13,910 nucleotides of DNA. Source: CAZYPH01 sp964649095. GTDB lineage: Bacteria > Bdellovibrionota > UBA1018 > UBA923. Shown piece by piece: positions 6,831-13,910 of the stretch. The stretch's first letter is position 1. Each line of letters starts with the position of its first letter. Location of the stretch: contig CAZYPH010000058.1 in assembly GCA_964649095.1 (NCBI GenBank), positions 1 to 13,910 on the forward strand. Reading direction: 5' to 3'. The translations under genes and the position numbers were made by a program. The notes under the pieces were generated by a model that had not been told where the DNA came from, searched no databases, and saw only the letters and a program-made list of their open reading frames with translations.

Positions 6831-6902
6831 GGAAGCGGGTCAATGGGCAACGCTTATGACAGAGCAGCAAAGTGGAAGAGTCGCCCTAACGTTTAGTCTA
6901 GC

Positions 6903-7715
6903 CTACTCCCTCACCCCCGCCGCGCCAGGAGCAGGTTCTCTATCCGGCAGCGGGCGGTGGGCCGGTTGTTGTTGACCCTCGTCTTGAGCCGGAGCGGCTA
7001 CGCGTAGACTACCACCGCGACCGGCGCGCCAGTTCATCAGTTGCTGCCGGCGGACGGGCCTAATCAAGCCTTGTTGTACCATCTGCTGCAGGCAGCGATT
7101 TTGAACGGCATTGCTTGCTCGGTTACCAGCATAGCGATTTGCGCGACCGTAGATTAACGCTACACTTTGTCGTAACCACCATTTTACTGCCGCGGCATTT
7201 ACTTGTGGGCACGCAGCGTTTTCGCGGTTCGTTGTCAGAGCCTCGTTGATTGGGTTTAAGAACGCGCCAAATTGCGGCAACCAGTCTTCACCAATATCCG
7301 CATAGGCGTGTAACACCAAACGCGCGCCGCCGGTAGCGCCAGCATCACACGCCCAGCCTGCAAAAAACGGATATGGTCTCGGGCGGCTGTCGGCGGTAAA
7401 AAAACAATCAATTTCGCGTAACAGTATCTGCTGCTCTTCTTGTGCCAATGCCTGGCGCATTTGGTTCTGCATTTGGGTGCTGCAACGCGAACGGGTATCG
7501 ATAGCCTCGCGCGTGGCACAGCTATTGGCGGTCAGTATTTCAACGATTGGTAAACTATCCGGGCCTACGCTTTGTGGTCGAGGCTGAGCTGTAGCACTTG
7601 TGGGGGCTGTTGATAGCGAGAGTAGCAGCGCTCCGCCAAAAACAACTCCGTTTACTACACTCCAGACCCTCGAATTAAGATCTTGTTGTCGCAATCTACC
7701 AACCGACCAACCCAT
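6903..7715 (-). CDS. Unknown secreted six-cysteine protein at the end of the sdh operon
   Basis: A 270-residue protein I do not recognise. A hydrophobic segment (about 20-36) ends in ATA|Q, a good signal peptidase I site after Ala43, so it is probably exported to the periplasm or beyond. The mature part has six cysteines (66, 78, 104, 123, 169, 208), enough for three disulfides. The middle is rich in Trp and aromatics (FFAGWACD at 117-124, DWLPQF at 144-149, KWWLRQ at 178-183). The C-terminal 40 residues are Pro/Gln/Arg-rich and likely disordered. The ATG has a good Shine-Dalgarno (GGAG, five bases upstream), and only 14 bases separate it from the sdhB stop, so it is almost certainly co-transcribed with sdhCAB. 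That suggests a link to envelope respiration, or simply read-through expression. No function can be named. Confidence 0.75.
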   Translation of the reverse strand: MGWSVGRLRQQDLNSRVWSVVNGVVFGGALLLSLSTAPTSATAQPRPQSVGPDSLPIVEILTANSCATREAIDTRSRCSTQMQNQMRQALAQEEQQILLREIDCFFTADSRPRPYPFFAGWACDAGATGGARLVLHAYADIGEDWLPQFGAFLNPINEALTTNRENAACPQVNAAAVKWWLRQSVALIYGRANRYAGNRASNAVQNRCLQQMVQQGLIRPVRRQQLMNWRAGRGGSLRVAAPAQDEGQQQPAHRPLPDREPAPGAAGVRE

Positions 7716-7729
7716 ACACGCTCCGTTTT

Positions 7730-8485
7730 TTATTTCACCACAGCGCGCGTAAACTCGCGGCGGGCCGTGGCGATGTTATCAATTGAGATGCCTTTTGGAC
7801 ACGCAGCCTGGCATTCGCCAATGTTGGTGCAGTTGCCAAAACCTTCGGCATCCATACGTTCTATCATACGCGTAACTCGGCGTTCGCGCTCGGGTTGTCC
7901 TTGAGGTAACAACGTGTACTGCGCAATTTTTGCCGAGGTAAATAACATGGCCGAGGCATTCGGGCATGCCGCAACACAAGCACCACAGCCAATACAGGTG
8001 GCCATGTCAAAAGCCGCATCGGCATTGGGTTTGCTGATGAGCAGCGTGTTGGCATCGGCATGTTTACCGGTTTTGGCAGCCGTATAACCACCGGCTGAAA
8101 TAATACGATCAAACGCCGAACGGTCGACGACAAGGTCTTTCACAACCGGAAACGCTTTCGCGCGCCATGGTTCGATCACTAATGTTTCGCCATCTTTAAA
8201 ACGTCGCATATGCAACTGGCAGCAAGTGGTCTCTGAGTCGGGCCCGTGGGCTTGACCATTTACGACCACACCACACGCGCCACAAATGCCTTCTCGACAA
8301 TCCGAGTCAAATTCAATGGGCGTTTTGCCTGTTTTTACCAAGTCTTCGTTTACGAAGTCGAGCATCTCGAGAAACGACATGTCCGATGAAATATTCTTCG
8401 CTTCATACTCTTCAAACTGCCCGTTTGCTTGAGACGATGGCTGCCGCCAGACCACTAGTTTTAGATTTAAATTTTTTCCGCTCAT
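7730..8485 (-). CDS. sdhB: Succinate dehydrogenase/fumarate reductase iron-sulfur subunit
   Basis: A 251-residue electron-transfer subunit linking the flavoprotein to the cytochrome b. The N-terminal ferredoxin domain has Cys63, Cys68, Cys71 (CREGICGAC) and Cys89 (CQLHM) for the [2Fe-2S] cluster. The C-terminal domain has CIGCGACVAACP (Cys164, 167, 170, 174) and a second set (Cys219, 225, 229). By family precedent these carry one [4Fe-4S] cluster (164, 167, 170, 229) and one [3Fe-4S] cluster (174, 219, 225). All ligands are present. Sequence style and length match the type B, menaquinone-linked enzymes. The ATG is preceded by GAGG eight bases upstream, and the gene follows the sdhA stop by 14 bases. 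Whether succinate oxidation or fumarate reduction dominates in vivo cannot be told from sequence. Confidence 0.96.
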   Translation of the reverse strand: MSGKNLNLKLVVWRQPSSQANGQFEEYEAKNISSDMSFLEMLDFVNEDLVKTGKTPIEFDSDCREGICGACGVVVNGQAHGPDSETTCCQLHMRRFKDGETLVIEPWRAKAFPVVKDLVVDRSAFDRIISAGGYTAAKTGKHADANTLLISKPNADAAFDMATCIGCGACVAACPNASAMLFTSAKIAQYTLLPQGQPERERRVTRMIERMDAEGFGNCTNIGECQAACPKGISIDNIATARREFTRAVVK

Positions 8486-8499
8486 ATTATAAACCTCAA

Positions 8500-10422
8500 T
8501 TATTTATAGCTTCGTGTCGAAAGATGTACGTTTTCAAACTGTAACGGCTCTTTGTGTAAGACGTGCGGTTTGCCAGCACCTTGATACTCCCAGGCGGCGA
8601 CGTAACAGAAGTTCGCATCGTCGCGTTTGGCCTCGCCGTCTTCGGTTGCCGACTCTTCACGAAAATGCCCACCACACGACTCGCTACGATTTAAAGCATC
8701 CCGTGCCATTAGTTCAGCCAGATCAAAAAAGTCGGTAACGCGGCCTGCGAGCTCGAGGTGTTTATTAAACTCATTGGCGCCGCCGGTGAATTTAACGTTC
8801 TCTTGAAACTCCGCTTTTAATGCCGGTATTTGTTGCAGAGCCTTTTTTAGGCCGGCTTCGTTGCGGGCCATGCCGATGTGGTCCCAAACAATTAGGCCTA
8901 GTTCGCGGTAAAACTCCAGCACCGTTTTTTTGCCTTTGGCTCCAGCCTTTAACAAAATATCAATTTCGTTTTTGACGTGGCTTTCGGCTTCACGAAACGC
9001 TTCGTGATCAGTCGTAACTTTTTCTAACGTAGTCGACGCCAAGTAATGACCCAACGTGTACGGAATGACAAAGTACCCATCGGCCAAACCTTGCATCAAG
9101 GCGCTCGCACCCAAACGATTGGCACCGTGGTCTGAAAAGTTCGCCTCACCCAATACATGCAGACCCGGAATCGTACTCATTAAATTGTAGTCTACCCACA
9201 AACCACCCATGGTGTAGTGGATGGCCGGGTAAATACGCATTGGTACTTGGTACGGGTTTTCGTCTGTAATTTTTTCATACATCTGAAATAAGTTCCCATA
9301 ACGCTCACGCACGGCGGGTTCGCCGTCGCGTTTGATGGCGTCACGAAAATCTAAATACACCGCAAGGCCCGTGGTGCCGACACCGCGCCCCTCGTCGCAA
9401 ACGGCTTTAGCGTTGCGTGAGGCGACGTCGCGCGGCACCAAGTTACCAAAACTGGGGTAGCGGCGCTCTAAGTAATAGTCGCGGTCTTCTTCTTTAATCT
9501 CGTTCGGGTGTTTTAGGCGATCTTCAGCGCGTTTTGGCACCCAAACGCGGCCATCGTTACGCAAACTTTCACTCATGAGTGTGAGTTTCGACTGGTGATC
9601 ACCCGATACCGGAATACACGTTGGGTGGATTTGTGTGAAACACGGGTTCGCCATCACTGCGCCGCGTTTGTGGGCACGAAATGCAGCTGTGCTATTCGAG
9701 TTAAAAGCATTCGTCGACAGAAAATACACACGACCGTAACCGCCCGTGCATAACAAGACGGCATCGCCCGCATAACGTTCAATAGCGCCGGTTTCAAGAT
9801 TGCGCACGATAATGCCGCGGGCTTTGCCTTGCACTAAAACTAAATCTAACATCTCGCGGCGGCTAAATATTTTTACTTTACCCATATCGGCCTGACGCAT
9901 CATTTGGCCGTAGGCGCCTAACAATAATTGTTGGCCCGTTTGCCCGCGCGCATAAAACGTACGTGAAACTTGTGCGCCACCAAAACTGCGGTTTGATAAT
10001 TCGCCCGAATATTCTCGAGCGAATGGCACGCCCTGAGCCACGCACTGGTCAATGATGGCTGTCGATACTTCGGCCAAACGGTGCACGTTGGCCTCGCGTG
10101 AACGAAAGTCGCCGCCCTTAATCGTATCGTAGAACAAACGCCACACACTATCGCCATCGTTGGGATAGTTTTTCGCCGCATTAATACCACCCTGCGCCGC
10201 AATGCTGTGCGCGCGTCGTGGAGAGTCTTGAATGCAAAAAACTTTAACGTTGTAACCCATTTCGGCCAGTGACGACGCGGCCGAAGCTCCAGCCAGGCCT
10301 GTGCCGACCACAAGAACCTCAAACTTACGACGGTTGGCCGGGTTGACTAATTTAATATCGCCTTTGTGTTTTTCCCACTTCGAGGCCAGTGGCCCGGACG
10401 GGATTTTTGCATCGAGATTCAT
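8500..10422 (-). CDS. sdhA: Succinate dehydrogenase/fumarate reductase flavoprotein subunit
   Basis: A 640-residue catalytic subunit interconverting succinate and fumarate on the cytoplasmic face of the membrane. Seen: a Rossmann FAD motif VVGTGLAGASAAS (38-50); His72 in HSIAAQGG, the histidine that binds FAD covalently; QIHPT (264-268); SESLRNDG (284-291); PRDVASR (330-336) with Arg331 at the position of the catalytic proton-shuttle arginine; HYTMGG (402-407); and GEANFSDHGANRLGASAL (425-442) in the FAD-binding region. Length and motif style fit type B enzymes such as Wolinella FrdA. Translation is probably coupled to sdhC: the ATG lies three bases after the sdhC stop, and its GGAGG (10433-10437) is inside the sdhC end. 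Nothing is missing, so the enzyme should be active. Confidence 0.97.
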   Translation of the reverse strand: MNLDAKIPSGPLASKWEKHKGDIKLVNPANRRKFEVLVVGTGLAGASAASSLAEMGYNVKVFCIQDSPRRAHSIAAQGGINAAKNYPNDGDSVWRLFYDTIKGGDFRSREANVHRLAEVSTAIIDQCVAQGVPFAREYSGELSNRSFGGAQVSRTFYARGQTGQQLLLGAYGQMMRQADMGKVKIFSRREMLDLVLVQGKARGIIVRNLETGAIERYAGDAVLLCTGGYGRVYFLSTNAFNSNSTAAFRAHKRGAVMANPCFTQIHPTCIPVSGDHQSKLTLMSESLRNDGRVWVPKRAEDRLKHPNEIKEEDRDYYLERRYPSFGNLVPRDVASRNAKAVCDEGRGVGTTGLAVYLDFRDAIKRDGEPAVRERYGNLFQMYEKITDENPYQVPMRIYPAIHYTMGGLWVDYNLMSTIPGLHVLGEANFSDHGANRLGASALMQGLADGYFVIPYTLGHYLASTTLEKVTTDHEAFREAESHVKNEIDILLKAGAKGKKTVLEFYRELGLIVWDHIGMARNEAGLKKALQQIPALKAEFQENVKFTGGANEFNKHLELAGRVTDFFDLAELMARDALNRSESCGGHFREESATEDGEAKRDDANFCYVAAWEYQGAGKPHVLHKEPLQFENVHLSTRSYK

Positions 10423-10425
10423 TGG

Positions 10426-11139
10426 TTACATACCTCCACGTTGGCTAAAAAAGATAAAAACAGGAATGAGTAAAAAACCTACAGCTAAAAGCACGCCCAA
10501 AGCGCCCAGTCCACATTGTAGAGCCGGGCGTGTGCGGTTTGAGGTCAACCCTAACGAATGCAGCGCACTCCAAATGCCGTGCCGTAAATGCAGGCCTAAA
10601 AACACCATCATGACGACGTAGCCGATCACATAGAGTGGCTGGGTGAACGATTCGACGACTAGGCGATGCAGGTCGCGCACCATAATGCCATCCAGGTCAA
10701 ACGTGTACCCTTCGTTTAGCCCCGGACCATATTTGAAGTGCCAGACATGAAATACGACAAATAATAACAGCAGTGTGCCGCTAACAGCCATGATGCGCGC
10801 AGAGCGGTTCGATGGGACAACGGCGTTCGCACACGACTGTTTCGACTTCCACGTACGGTAGCGTTGTGGGCGCGCATCGAGGTGGTTCTTTTTAAGAGCG
10901 ATCGAGTTGACGACGTGTAAAACAAACAACGCAACGAGGCCAATTTCAGCTACTTCTAACAAGACACCAAAACTTTCTAGTTTAAACGCGTACGCGTTAA
11001 AGAGAGTGGGGTTGTTGGCGTAGAGTGTCAGGTTACCCAAAAGATGGGTGACCACAAAGCCGACCAACGCCAACCCCGTAACTGCGGTGAGCAGTTTTCT
11101 AAATACCGAAGAACAAAGCGCTTTTTTGAGACTGATCAC
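10426..11139 (-). CDS. sdhC: Succinate dehydrogenase cytochrome b subunit (type B, b558 family)
   Basis: The 237-residue membrane anchor and quinone-reacting subunit. Five hydrophobic helices are visible (about 16-37, 60-83, 115-135, 167-187, 208-231). His32, His75, His131 (or the nearby His134) and His184 match the four axial ligands of the two hemes in the Wolinella/Bacillus type, which has one such subunit instead of separate SdhC and SdhD. The position two before His184 is Gly182, where I recall Wolinella FrdC has Glu180 of its proton path. The frame extends to a TTG at 11154, but that TTG sits on a GGAGG; the GTG at 11139, eight bases past it, is the better start. First gene of sdhCAB plus the exported-protein gene. 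Menaquinone is the likely partner quinone. Confidence 0.94.
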   Translation of the reverse strand: MISLKKALCSSVFRKLLTAVTGLALVGFVVTHLLGNLTLYANNPTLFNAYAFKLESFGVLLEVAEIGLVALFVLHVVNSIALKKNHLDARPQRYRTWKSKQSCANAVVPSNRSARIMAVSGTLLLLFVVFHVWHFKYGPGLNEGYTFDLDGIMVRDLHRLVVESFTQPLYVIGYVVMMVFLGLHLRHGIWSALHSLGLTSNRTRPALQCGLGALGVLLAVGFLLIPVFIFFSQRGGM

Positions 11140-11147
11140 AACTGAAA

Positions 11148-11152
11148 CCTCC
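11148..11152 (-). promoter_or_regulatory. Ribosome binding site deciding the sdhC start
   Basis: GGAGG on the minus strand, eight bases before the GTG at 11139. It overlaps the longer frame's TTG start (11154-11152), so initiation at the TTG is very unlikely. Confidence 0.75.
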
Positions 11153-11218
11153 AAATGAAAAACGCACGTAGGCGCATTTTAATTTTGTAGTGCTGAAAAA
11201 AATTGCTGGATGCCCATA

Positions 11219-11247
11219 ATGGTAATCCTCTTGTTTGAGCGTGGCAA
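11219..11247 (-). promoter_or_regulatory. Candidate sdhCAB promoter
   Basis: On the minus strand TTGCCA (11247-11242) and TACCAT (11224-11219) are 17 bases apart, matching five and four of six consensus bases. Transcription would start near 11212, with a leader of about 70 bases to the sdhC GTG. Motif match only; an activator-dependent promoter elsewhere in the spacer is possible. Confidence 0.35.
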
Positions 11248-11259
11248 TTTGCAAAAGCC

Positions 11260-11320
11260 AGAAATTCCGCAATGCTACTGCCGATTTTCATAGAAATTCC
11301 GCAGGATAGATGCGAAATTT
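11260..11320. promoter_or_regulatory. Direct and inverted repeats just upstream of ATPase 3
   Basis: AGAAATTCCGCA occurs at 11260-11271 and again, identically, at 11292-11303, exactly 32 bases apart. The second copy also pairs with a following inverted partner: AAATTCCGCA (11294-11303), loop GGATAGA, TGCGAAATTT (11311-11320), 10-bp arms with one mismatch. The hairpin ends five bases before the ATG at 11326. It could be an operator near the divergent sdhC/ATPase region, or an RNA structure controlling translation of the ATPase. Confidence 0.5.
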
Positions 11321-11325
11321 ACTTG

Positions 11326-12489
11326 ATGCCGACCAAATACATTTCAAGAGCAAACGACATAACGACCCAGTTAAAAAAGAAAAGCGTACTGTTGCTGGGG
11401 CCTCGACGTGCGGGAAAAAGTGCATTCATTCGCAACGAACTACAACCGGATCACTCGTATAATCTACTGCAAGCCGACACGTTTCAGGAGCTGTCGCACC
11501 GGCCTTCGATAGTACGAGAAAAATTAAAACCCAGTGACCGATTGGTTGTGATTGATGAAATTCAAAAGCTGCCCGTGCTCATGGACGAAGTCCACACCAT
11601 GATCGAAGACCACGGTGTGCGCTTTTTGATCACAGGTTCTAGTGCGCGCAAGTTGAAGCGATCGTTTACGTCGTTAATGGCGGGCCGCGCGCGTCGGCGC
11701 TACTTGCATCCATTTTGTTATGGTGAATTGCGTAAGAACTATCGTTTGCACGATATTATCGAGCGCGGTGCGATGCCGTCCGTTTATCTATCAGCGAATG
11801 CCGAAGACGCCTGGGATGATCTTAGAGACTATGCCGGTATGTATTTGCGGGAAGAGGTTCTGGCCGAGGCGCTCACACGCAAAATTGAGGCGTTTTCGCG
11901 GTTTTTAACAACGGCCGCGCTGTCGAATGCCCAGTTGGTTCGTTATGAGTCGGTGGCGTCGGATGCTCAGGTGCCGGCACGTACGGTGCGTGAGTATTTT
12001 GCCATTTTGGAAGACACGCTGATGGGGCACAATCTGGAGCCGTTTCGCCCTCAAAAGCTCTCCCGCAAATCGGTATCTACCTCTAAATTCTATTTTTTTG
12101 ATTTAGGGGTGTTGAATGCGCTGGTGCAGCGTAAGGCTGTTAATCCCGCAAGTGTCGAATATGGTGAGTTGTTTGAGACCCTTATCTTTCTAGAACTCAA
12201 GGCGTATATCGATGCCAAGGGGCTCGATACGAAGTTAAACTTTTGGCGCAGCCACACCGGTCAAGAAGTCGACTTTGTTGTGAACGACGCGATTGGTATT
12301 GAAGTAAAAGCGACGCAGAATGTCTCGGAACGTCATATGGAGGGGTTGGCCGTTCTGCATAAACAAATTCCATTGAAACGACGCTTCATCGTCGCCCACG
12401 ATAAACATTCCCGTCAGATCGGTGGTGTCGAGGTACTACATTGGCGCGATTTTTTGGAAATGCTTTGGGATGGTTTGGTGGTGGGGTGA
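11326..12489 (+). CDS. AAA family ATPase with DUF4143 C-terminal domain (copy 3)
   Basis: A 387-residue paralogue of the ATPases at 4292-5467 and 5564-6808. In order: Walker A GPRRAGKSA (25-33), Walker B VVIDE (74-78), GSSARKLKR (104-112), AGRARRRYLHP (119-129), a winged-helix-like region (about 205-230), FYFFDLGVLNAL (255-266), and QEVD...IEVK (Glu314, Asp316, Glu326, Lys328), the PD-(D/E)xK-type core. By eye its GSSARKLKR and FYFFD segments are closer to copy 1 than to copy 2. The frame opens at ATG 11272, but that start would add 18 residues encoded by the repeat region; ATG 11326 aligns the N-terminus with copy 2 (20 against 22 residues before the VLLLG strand). No Shine-Dalgarno is clear. 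It is transcribed away from sdhC. Function unknown. Confidence 0.88.
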   Translation: MPTKYISRANDITTQLKKKSVLLLGPRRAGKSAFIRNELQPDHSYNLLQADTFQELSHRPSIVREKLKPSDRLVVIDEIQKLPVLMDEVHTMIEDHGVRFLITGSSARKLKRSFTSLMAGRARRRYLHPFCYGELRKNYRLHDIIERGAMPSVYLSANAEDAWDDLRDYAGMYLREEVLAEALTRKIEAFSRFLTTAALSNAQLVRYESVASDAQVPARTVREYFAILEDTLMGHNLEPFRPQKLSRKSVSTSKFYFFDLGVLNALVQRKAVNPASVEYGELFETLIFLELKAYIDAKGLDTKLNFWRSHTGQEVDFVVNDAIGIEVKATQNVSERHMEGLAVLHKQIPLKRRFIVAHDKHSRQIGGVEVLHWRDFLEMLWDGLVVG

Positions 12490-12800
12490 GAGGATCTGCC
12501 GAATGAGCACGCTCGCCTCTTAGATACCACAAATGACTTCAAATAGACCTTTTATAGGGGTTATTTGGTCTCTCACTAAGACATTTTATGGGGGTAAAAA
12601 AGTCTATTTGGGGTATGGACCTGAGATCAGCTTTTGTGAAAGGGCGATAGAATACAGGCACGTACACGGAGGTGTAATAGTCTTTTCAGCGAAGGTGTCC
12701 ACCAAAAAACCATCGCCTTGCTGGGGACGCACTTTAAACAACCCCTACAAAACGGTTTGCTGCTTTTAGACGAGATCGCTACCGGGTTTACCATACCCAC
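12490..12800. other. Intergenic spacer of about 310 bases with degenerate repeats
   Basis: This spacer lies between the convergent ends of ATPase 3 and the Ala/Thr-rich protein. Two 27-base units, 12545-12571 and 12579-12605, match at 20 of 27 positions; each starts AGAC and ends GTCT, with TTTTAT(A/G)GGGGT in the middle. A third, inverted copy of the core lies at 12736-12752: TTTTATAGGGGTTATTT at 12550-12566 matches its complement at 15 of 17 bases, both differences being transitions. The layout resembles the ends of a small decayed non-coding element, or a set of protein-binding sites. A 78-codon frame at 12533-12769 crosses the repeats without start signals and is not called. I see no convincing terminator. 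Confidence 0.4.
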
Positions 12801-13910
12801 TCAGTGAACGCTTGCAGCCCCTGGCGAGTTGGTTTGAGCCGGGCCTGGCGTCGATGCTGATGTGCCAGAGGCGCCTGAAAAGGCTGCAGAAGCCCTGCAC
12901 GCAGGTGGGGTGAGATTGGTAATGTTGTGGCTCGAGAACGCCTGTCTGAGCGCCGCGCAGGTCGTGGCGGCGGGCGCCCAACAGACTGGCGCTCTCGAAA
13001 GATCATAACTTGCAACCGGGCTGCGCCGTTCGTTGAGCGCAGTGGCCGGAATCGCCATATAAGCTTGTACAGTGTTGGCTTGCGGCGAGGTGCTCTGCGG
13101 CAGCGCTACGCGAGGCGCATTTAAATTACAGTTTTGAGCGTCGGCTAATTCTTCAGCCGAGGCATCGGCGGGTAAAAGTGATACCGTGCCCGCGGCTAAT
13201 GCAACGGCAGCGCCCACGCTGACCGCTGCGCGGCCTAACAATTGTTGGCCAATCCCTACCAGAGGTGTTGCCGTGCCGCCGGATGCGCAAATTAACACAC
13301 CACCCACAACTGCCCCGGCCGTTGCTACCCCGGCACGCGCCAGGTCAGCGCGTTGAGCGCGGTTAAACCGGTCAGCCTCTGCAGTCGTAATCACAGCGAT
13401 CTCTCGCTGCTGGCGACGTTGAAACGCGCGCCAGCGTGTGGCCCGATCTACGGCTAGCGAATTGGCATACTGCTGCACTCTCGCGGGGCTACATTCGTGG
13501 CTTGTTGTAGCTTCAAGCGGCGCTGCCGACTCTCTGGAATTGTTAGTAGGCCTTCCGCCAGCAGCGGCTTGCTCGGCTTCGGCTCGGTCTAACGCCGCAG
13601 TGAGTTCAGTAGCCGCTGCTTCAACAGCCTGCTCTGGCACGCAGTGCGGGTCATTGCCGAAAGGATTTATGCGAGCTCGGGTAGGGTTAGATTGAACATT
13701 GGCAGCAGTCGAAGGAGTAGCACTTGTGGTTGTCGCTGGTGGGGTACCTGTTGCGGTTGTCGTAGCCGGCGTCGTGGCCGCAGCGGCCGCCGGGTTGGAA
13801 CCAGACAAAGCACCAATGCCACGCCGGGCGCTTAAGCGTCGACCAATCGATCTACCCAAATTACGCAGCCAGCTGTTTCTAGAAATACGCGCAACTTCAC
13901 GCCCGACATG
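12801..13910 (-). CDS. Unknown Ala/Thr-rich membrane or exported protein, 5' end open at window edge
   Basis: I do not recognise this protein. From a possible TTG at 13859 it has 352 residues, but the frame stays open to the window edge with no ATG or GTG in between, so the true start is probably outside; 17 further codons are readable here. Numbering from the TTG: a low-complexity Ala/Thr/Pro stretch (24-55), a charged helical region (75-170) with an Arg/Gln-rich patch (FQRRQQREIAV at 146-156), two adjacent hydrophobic segments (about 175-195 and 205-230) that look like a membrane hairpin, and a C-terminal domain with several cysteines (244 and later). The last 25 residues are Ser/Thr/Gly/Pro-rich. 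The Ala/Thr/Pro region may be a flexible linker. It converges on ATPase 3. Coding seems real from the long frame and consistent hydrophobic pattern; function unknown. Confidence 0.6.
   Translation of the reverse strand, partial: HVGREVARISRNSWLRNLGRSIGRRLSARRGIGALSGSNPAAAAATTPATTTATGTPPATTTSATPSTAANVQSNPTRARINPFGNDPHCVPEQAVEAAATELTAALDRAEAEQAAAGGRPTNNSRESAAPLEATTSHECSPARVQQYANSLAVDRATRWRAFQRRQQREIAVITTAEADRFNRAQRADLARAGVATAGAVVGGVLICASGGTATPLVGIGQQLLGRAAVSVGAAVALAAGTVSLLPADASAEELADAQNCNLNAPRVALPQSTSPQANTVQAYMAIPATALNERRSPVASYDLSRAPVCWAPAATTCAALRQAFSSHNITNLTPPACRASAAFSGASGTSASTPGPAQTNSPGAASVH

Noticed and set aside
6809..6850. TTG start at 6850 extending ATPase 2 by 14 residues
   Set aside because: No ribosome binding site is visible, and the extra residues are encoded partly by the right palindrome arm; ATG 6808 gives the family-typical N-terminus.
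31..6895. Shared motif TAAACGTTAGGG at 31-42 and, inverted, at 6884-6895
   Set aside because: A 12-base match between two places is expected by chance several times in a window of this size.
11272..11325. ATG 11272 as start of ATPase 3
   Set aside because: The extra 18 residues are encoded by the repeat region, and alignment with copy 2 favours ATG 11326.
12533..12769. A 78-codon plus-strand frame in the spacer after ATPase 3
   Set aside because: It has no ribosome binding site, crosses imperfect repeats, and its product shows no recognisable pattern. It is more likely chance in non-coding DNA.
1..13910. CRISPR arrays, tRNA or rRNA genes, transposase genes
   Set aside because: Looked for on both strands; no regular repeat-spacer array, cloverleaf, rRNA segment or transposase motif was seen.

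Overview
The window most likely comes from a diderm bacterium with menaquinone-based respiration. The best anchor is a type B succinate dehydrogenase/fumarate reductase operon (sdhC-sdhA-sdhB, minus strand, 7730-11139). Its single five-helix cytochrome b subunit carries two histidine pairs for two hemes, as in Wolinella, Bacteroidota, Bdellovibrionota and other former deltaproteobacteria. Base composition looks roughly balanced. Several exported or membrane proteins resemble nothing I know. A Bdellovibrionota- or deltaproteobacterium-like source is my best guess; it is an inference from the sdh type, not a proof. A run of ten N at 2523-2532 shows this is a scaffolded draft assembly.

Layout. 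Left end, minus strand: an unknown protein (1812-2360), an unknown exported or membrane-anchored protein (259-1713) and a small BFD-type [2Fe-2S] protein (48-245), the last two probably co-transcribed. Then come the assembly gap inside an AT-rich inverted repeat, a strong hairpin, and a YjjJ-type HipA-family kinase with its own N-terminal winged helix (2638-4113, minus). Divergent from it is the first of three AAA/DUF4143 ATPases (4292-5467, plus). The second ATPase (5564-6808, minus) converges on the first. Next are the sdh operon and a trailing gene for an exported six-cysteine protein (6903-7715). Divergent from sdhC is the third ATPase (11326-12489, plus). A roughly 310-base spacer with degenerate repeats follows, then an Ala/Thr-rich membrane protein whose frame runs off the right edge (12801-13910, minus).

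Main themes. The three DUF4143 ATPases share the same architecture: Walker A, Walker B, a GSSAR motif, a winged-helix stretch and a C-terminal ExD...ExK core of PD-(D/E)xK nuclease type. They are spread around ordinary metabolic genes rather than arranged in tandem, as expected if the family spreads by duplication or transfer. The strongest signal in the window is at the second copy: its start codon and an AGAGG stretch sit in the 16-base loop of a perfect 15-bp inverted repeat. The third copy has a 10-bp (one mismatch) hairpin ending five bases before its ATG, and the first has a 6-bp inverted repeat in its probable leader. The hairpin sequences differ, so each copy may carry its own switch or autoregulatory operator. 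The hipA-like gene adds a perfect TATAAT inside a tandem 12-base repeat almost on top of its start codon, and an A10 tract at codons 4-7 that could allow slippage.
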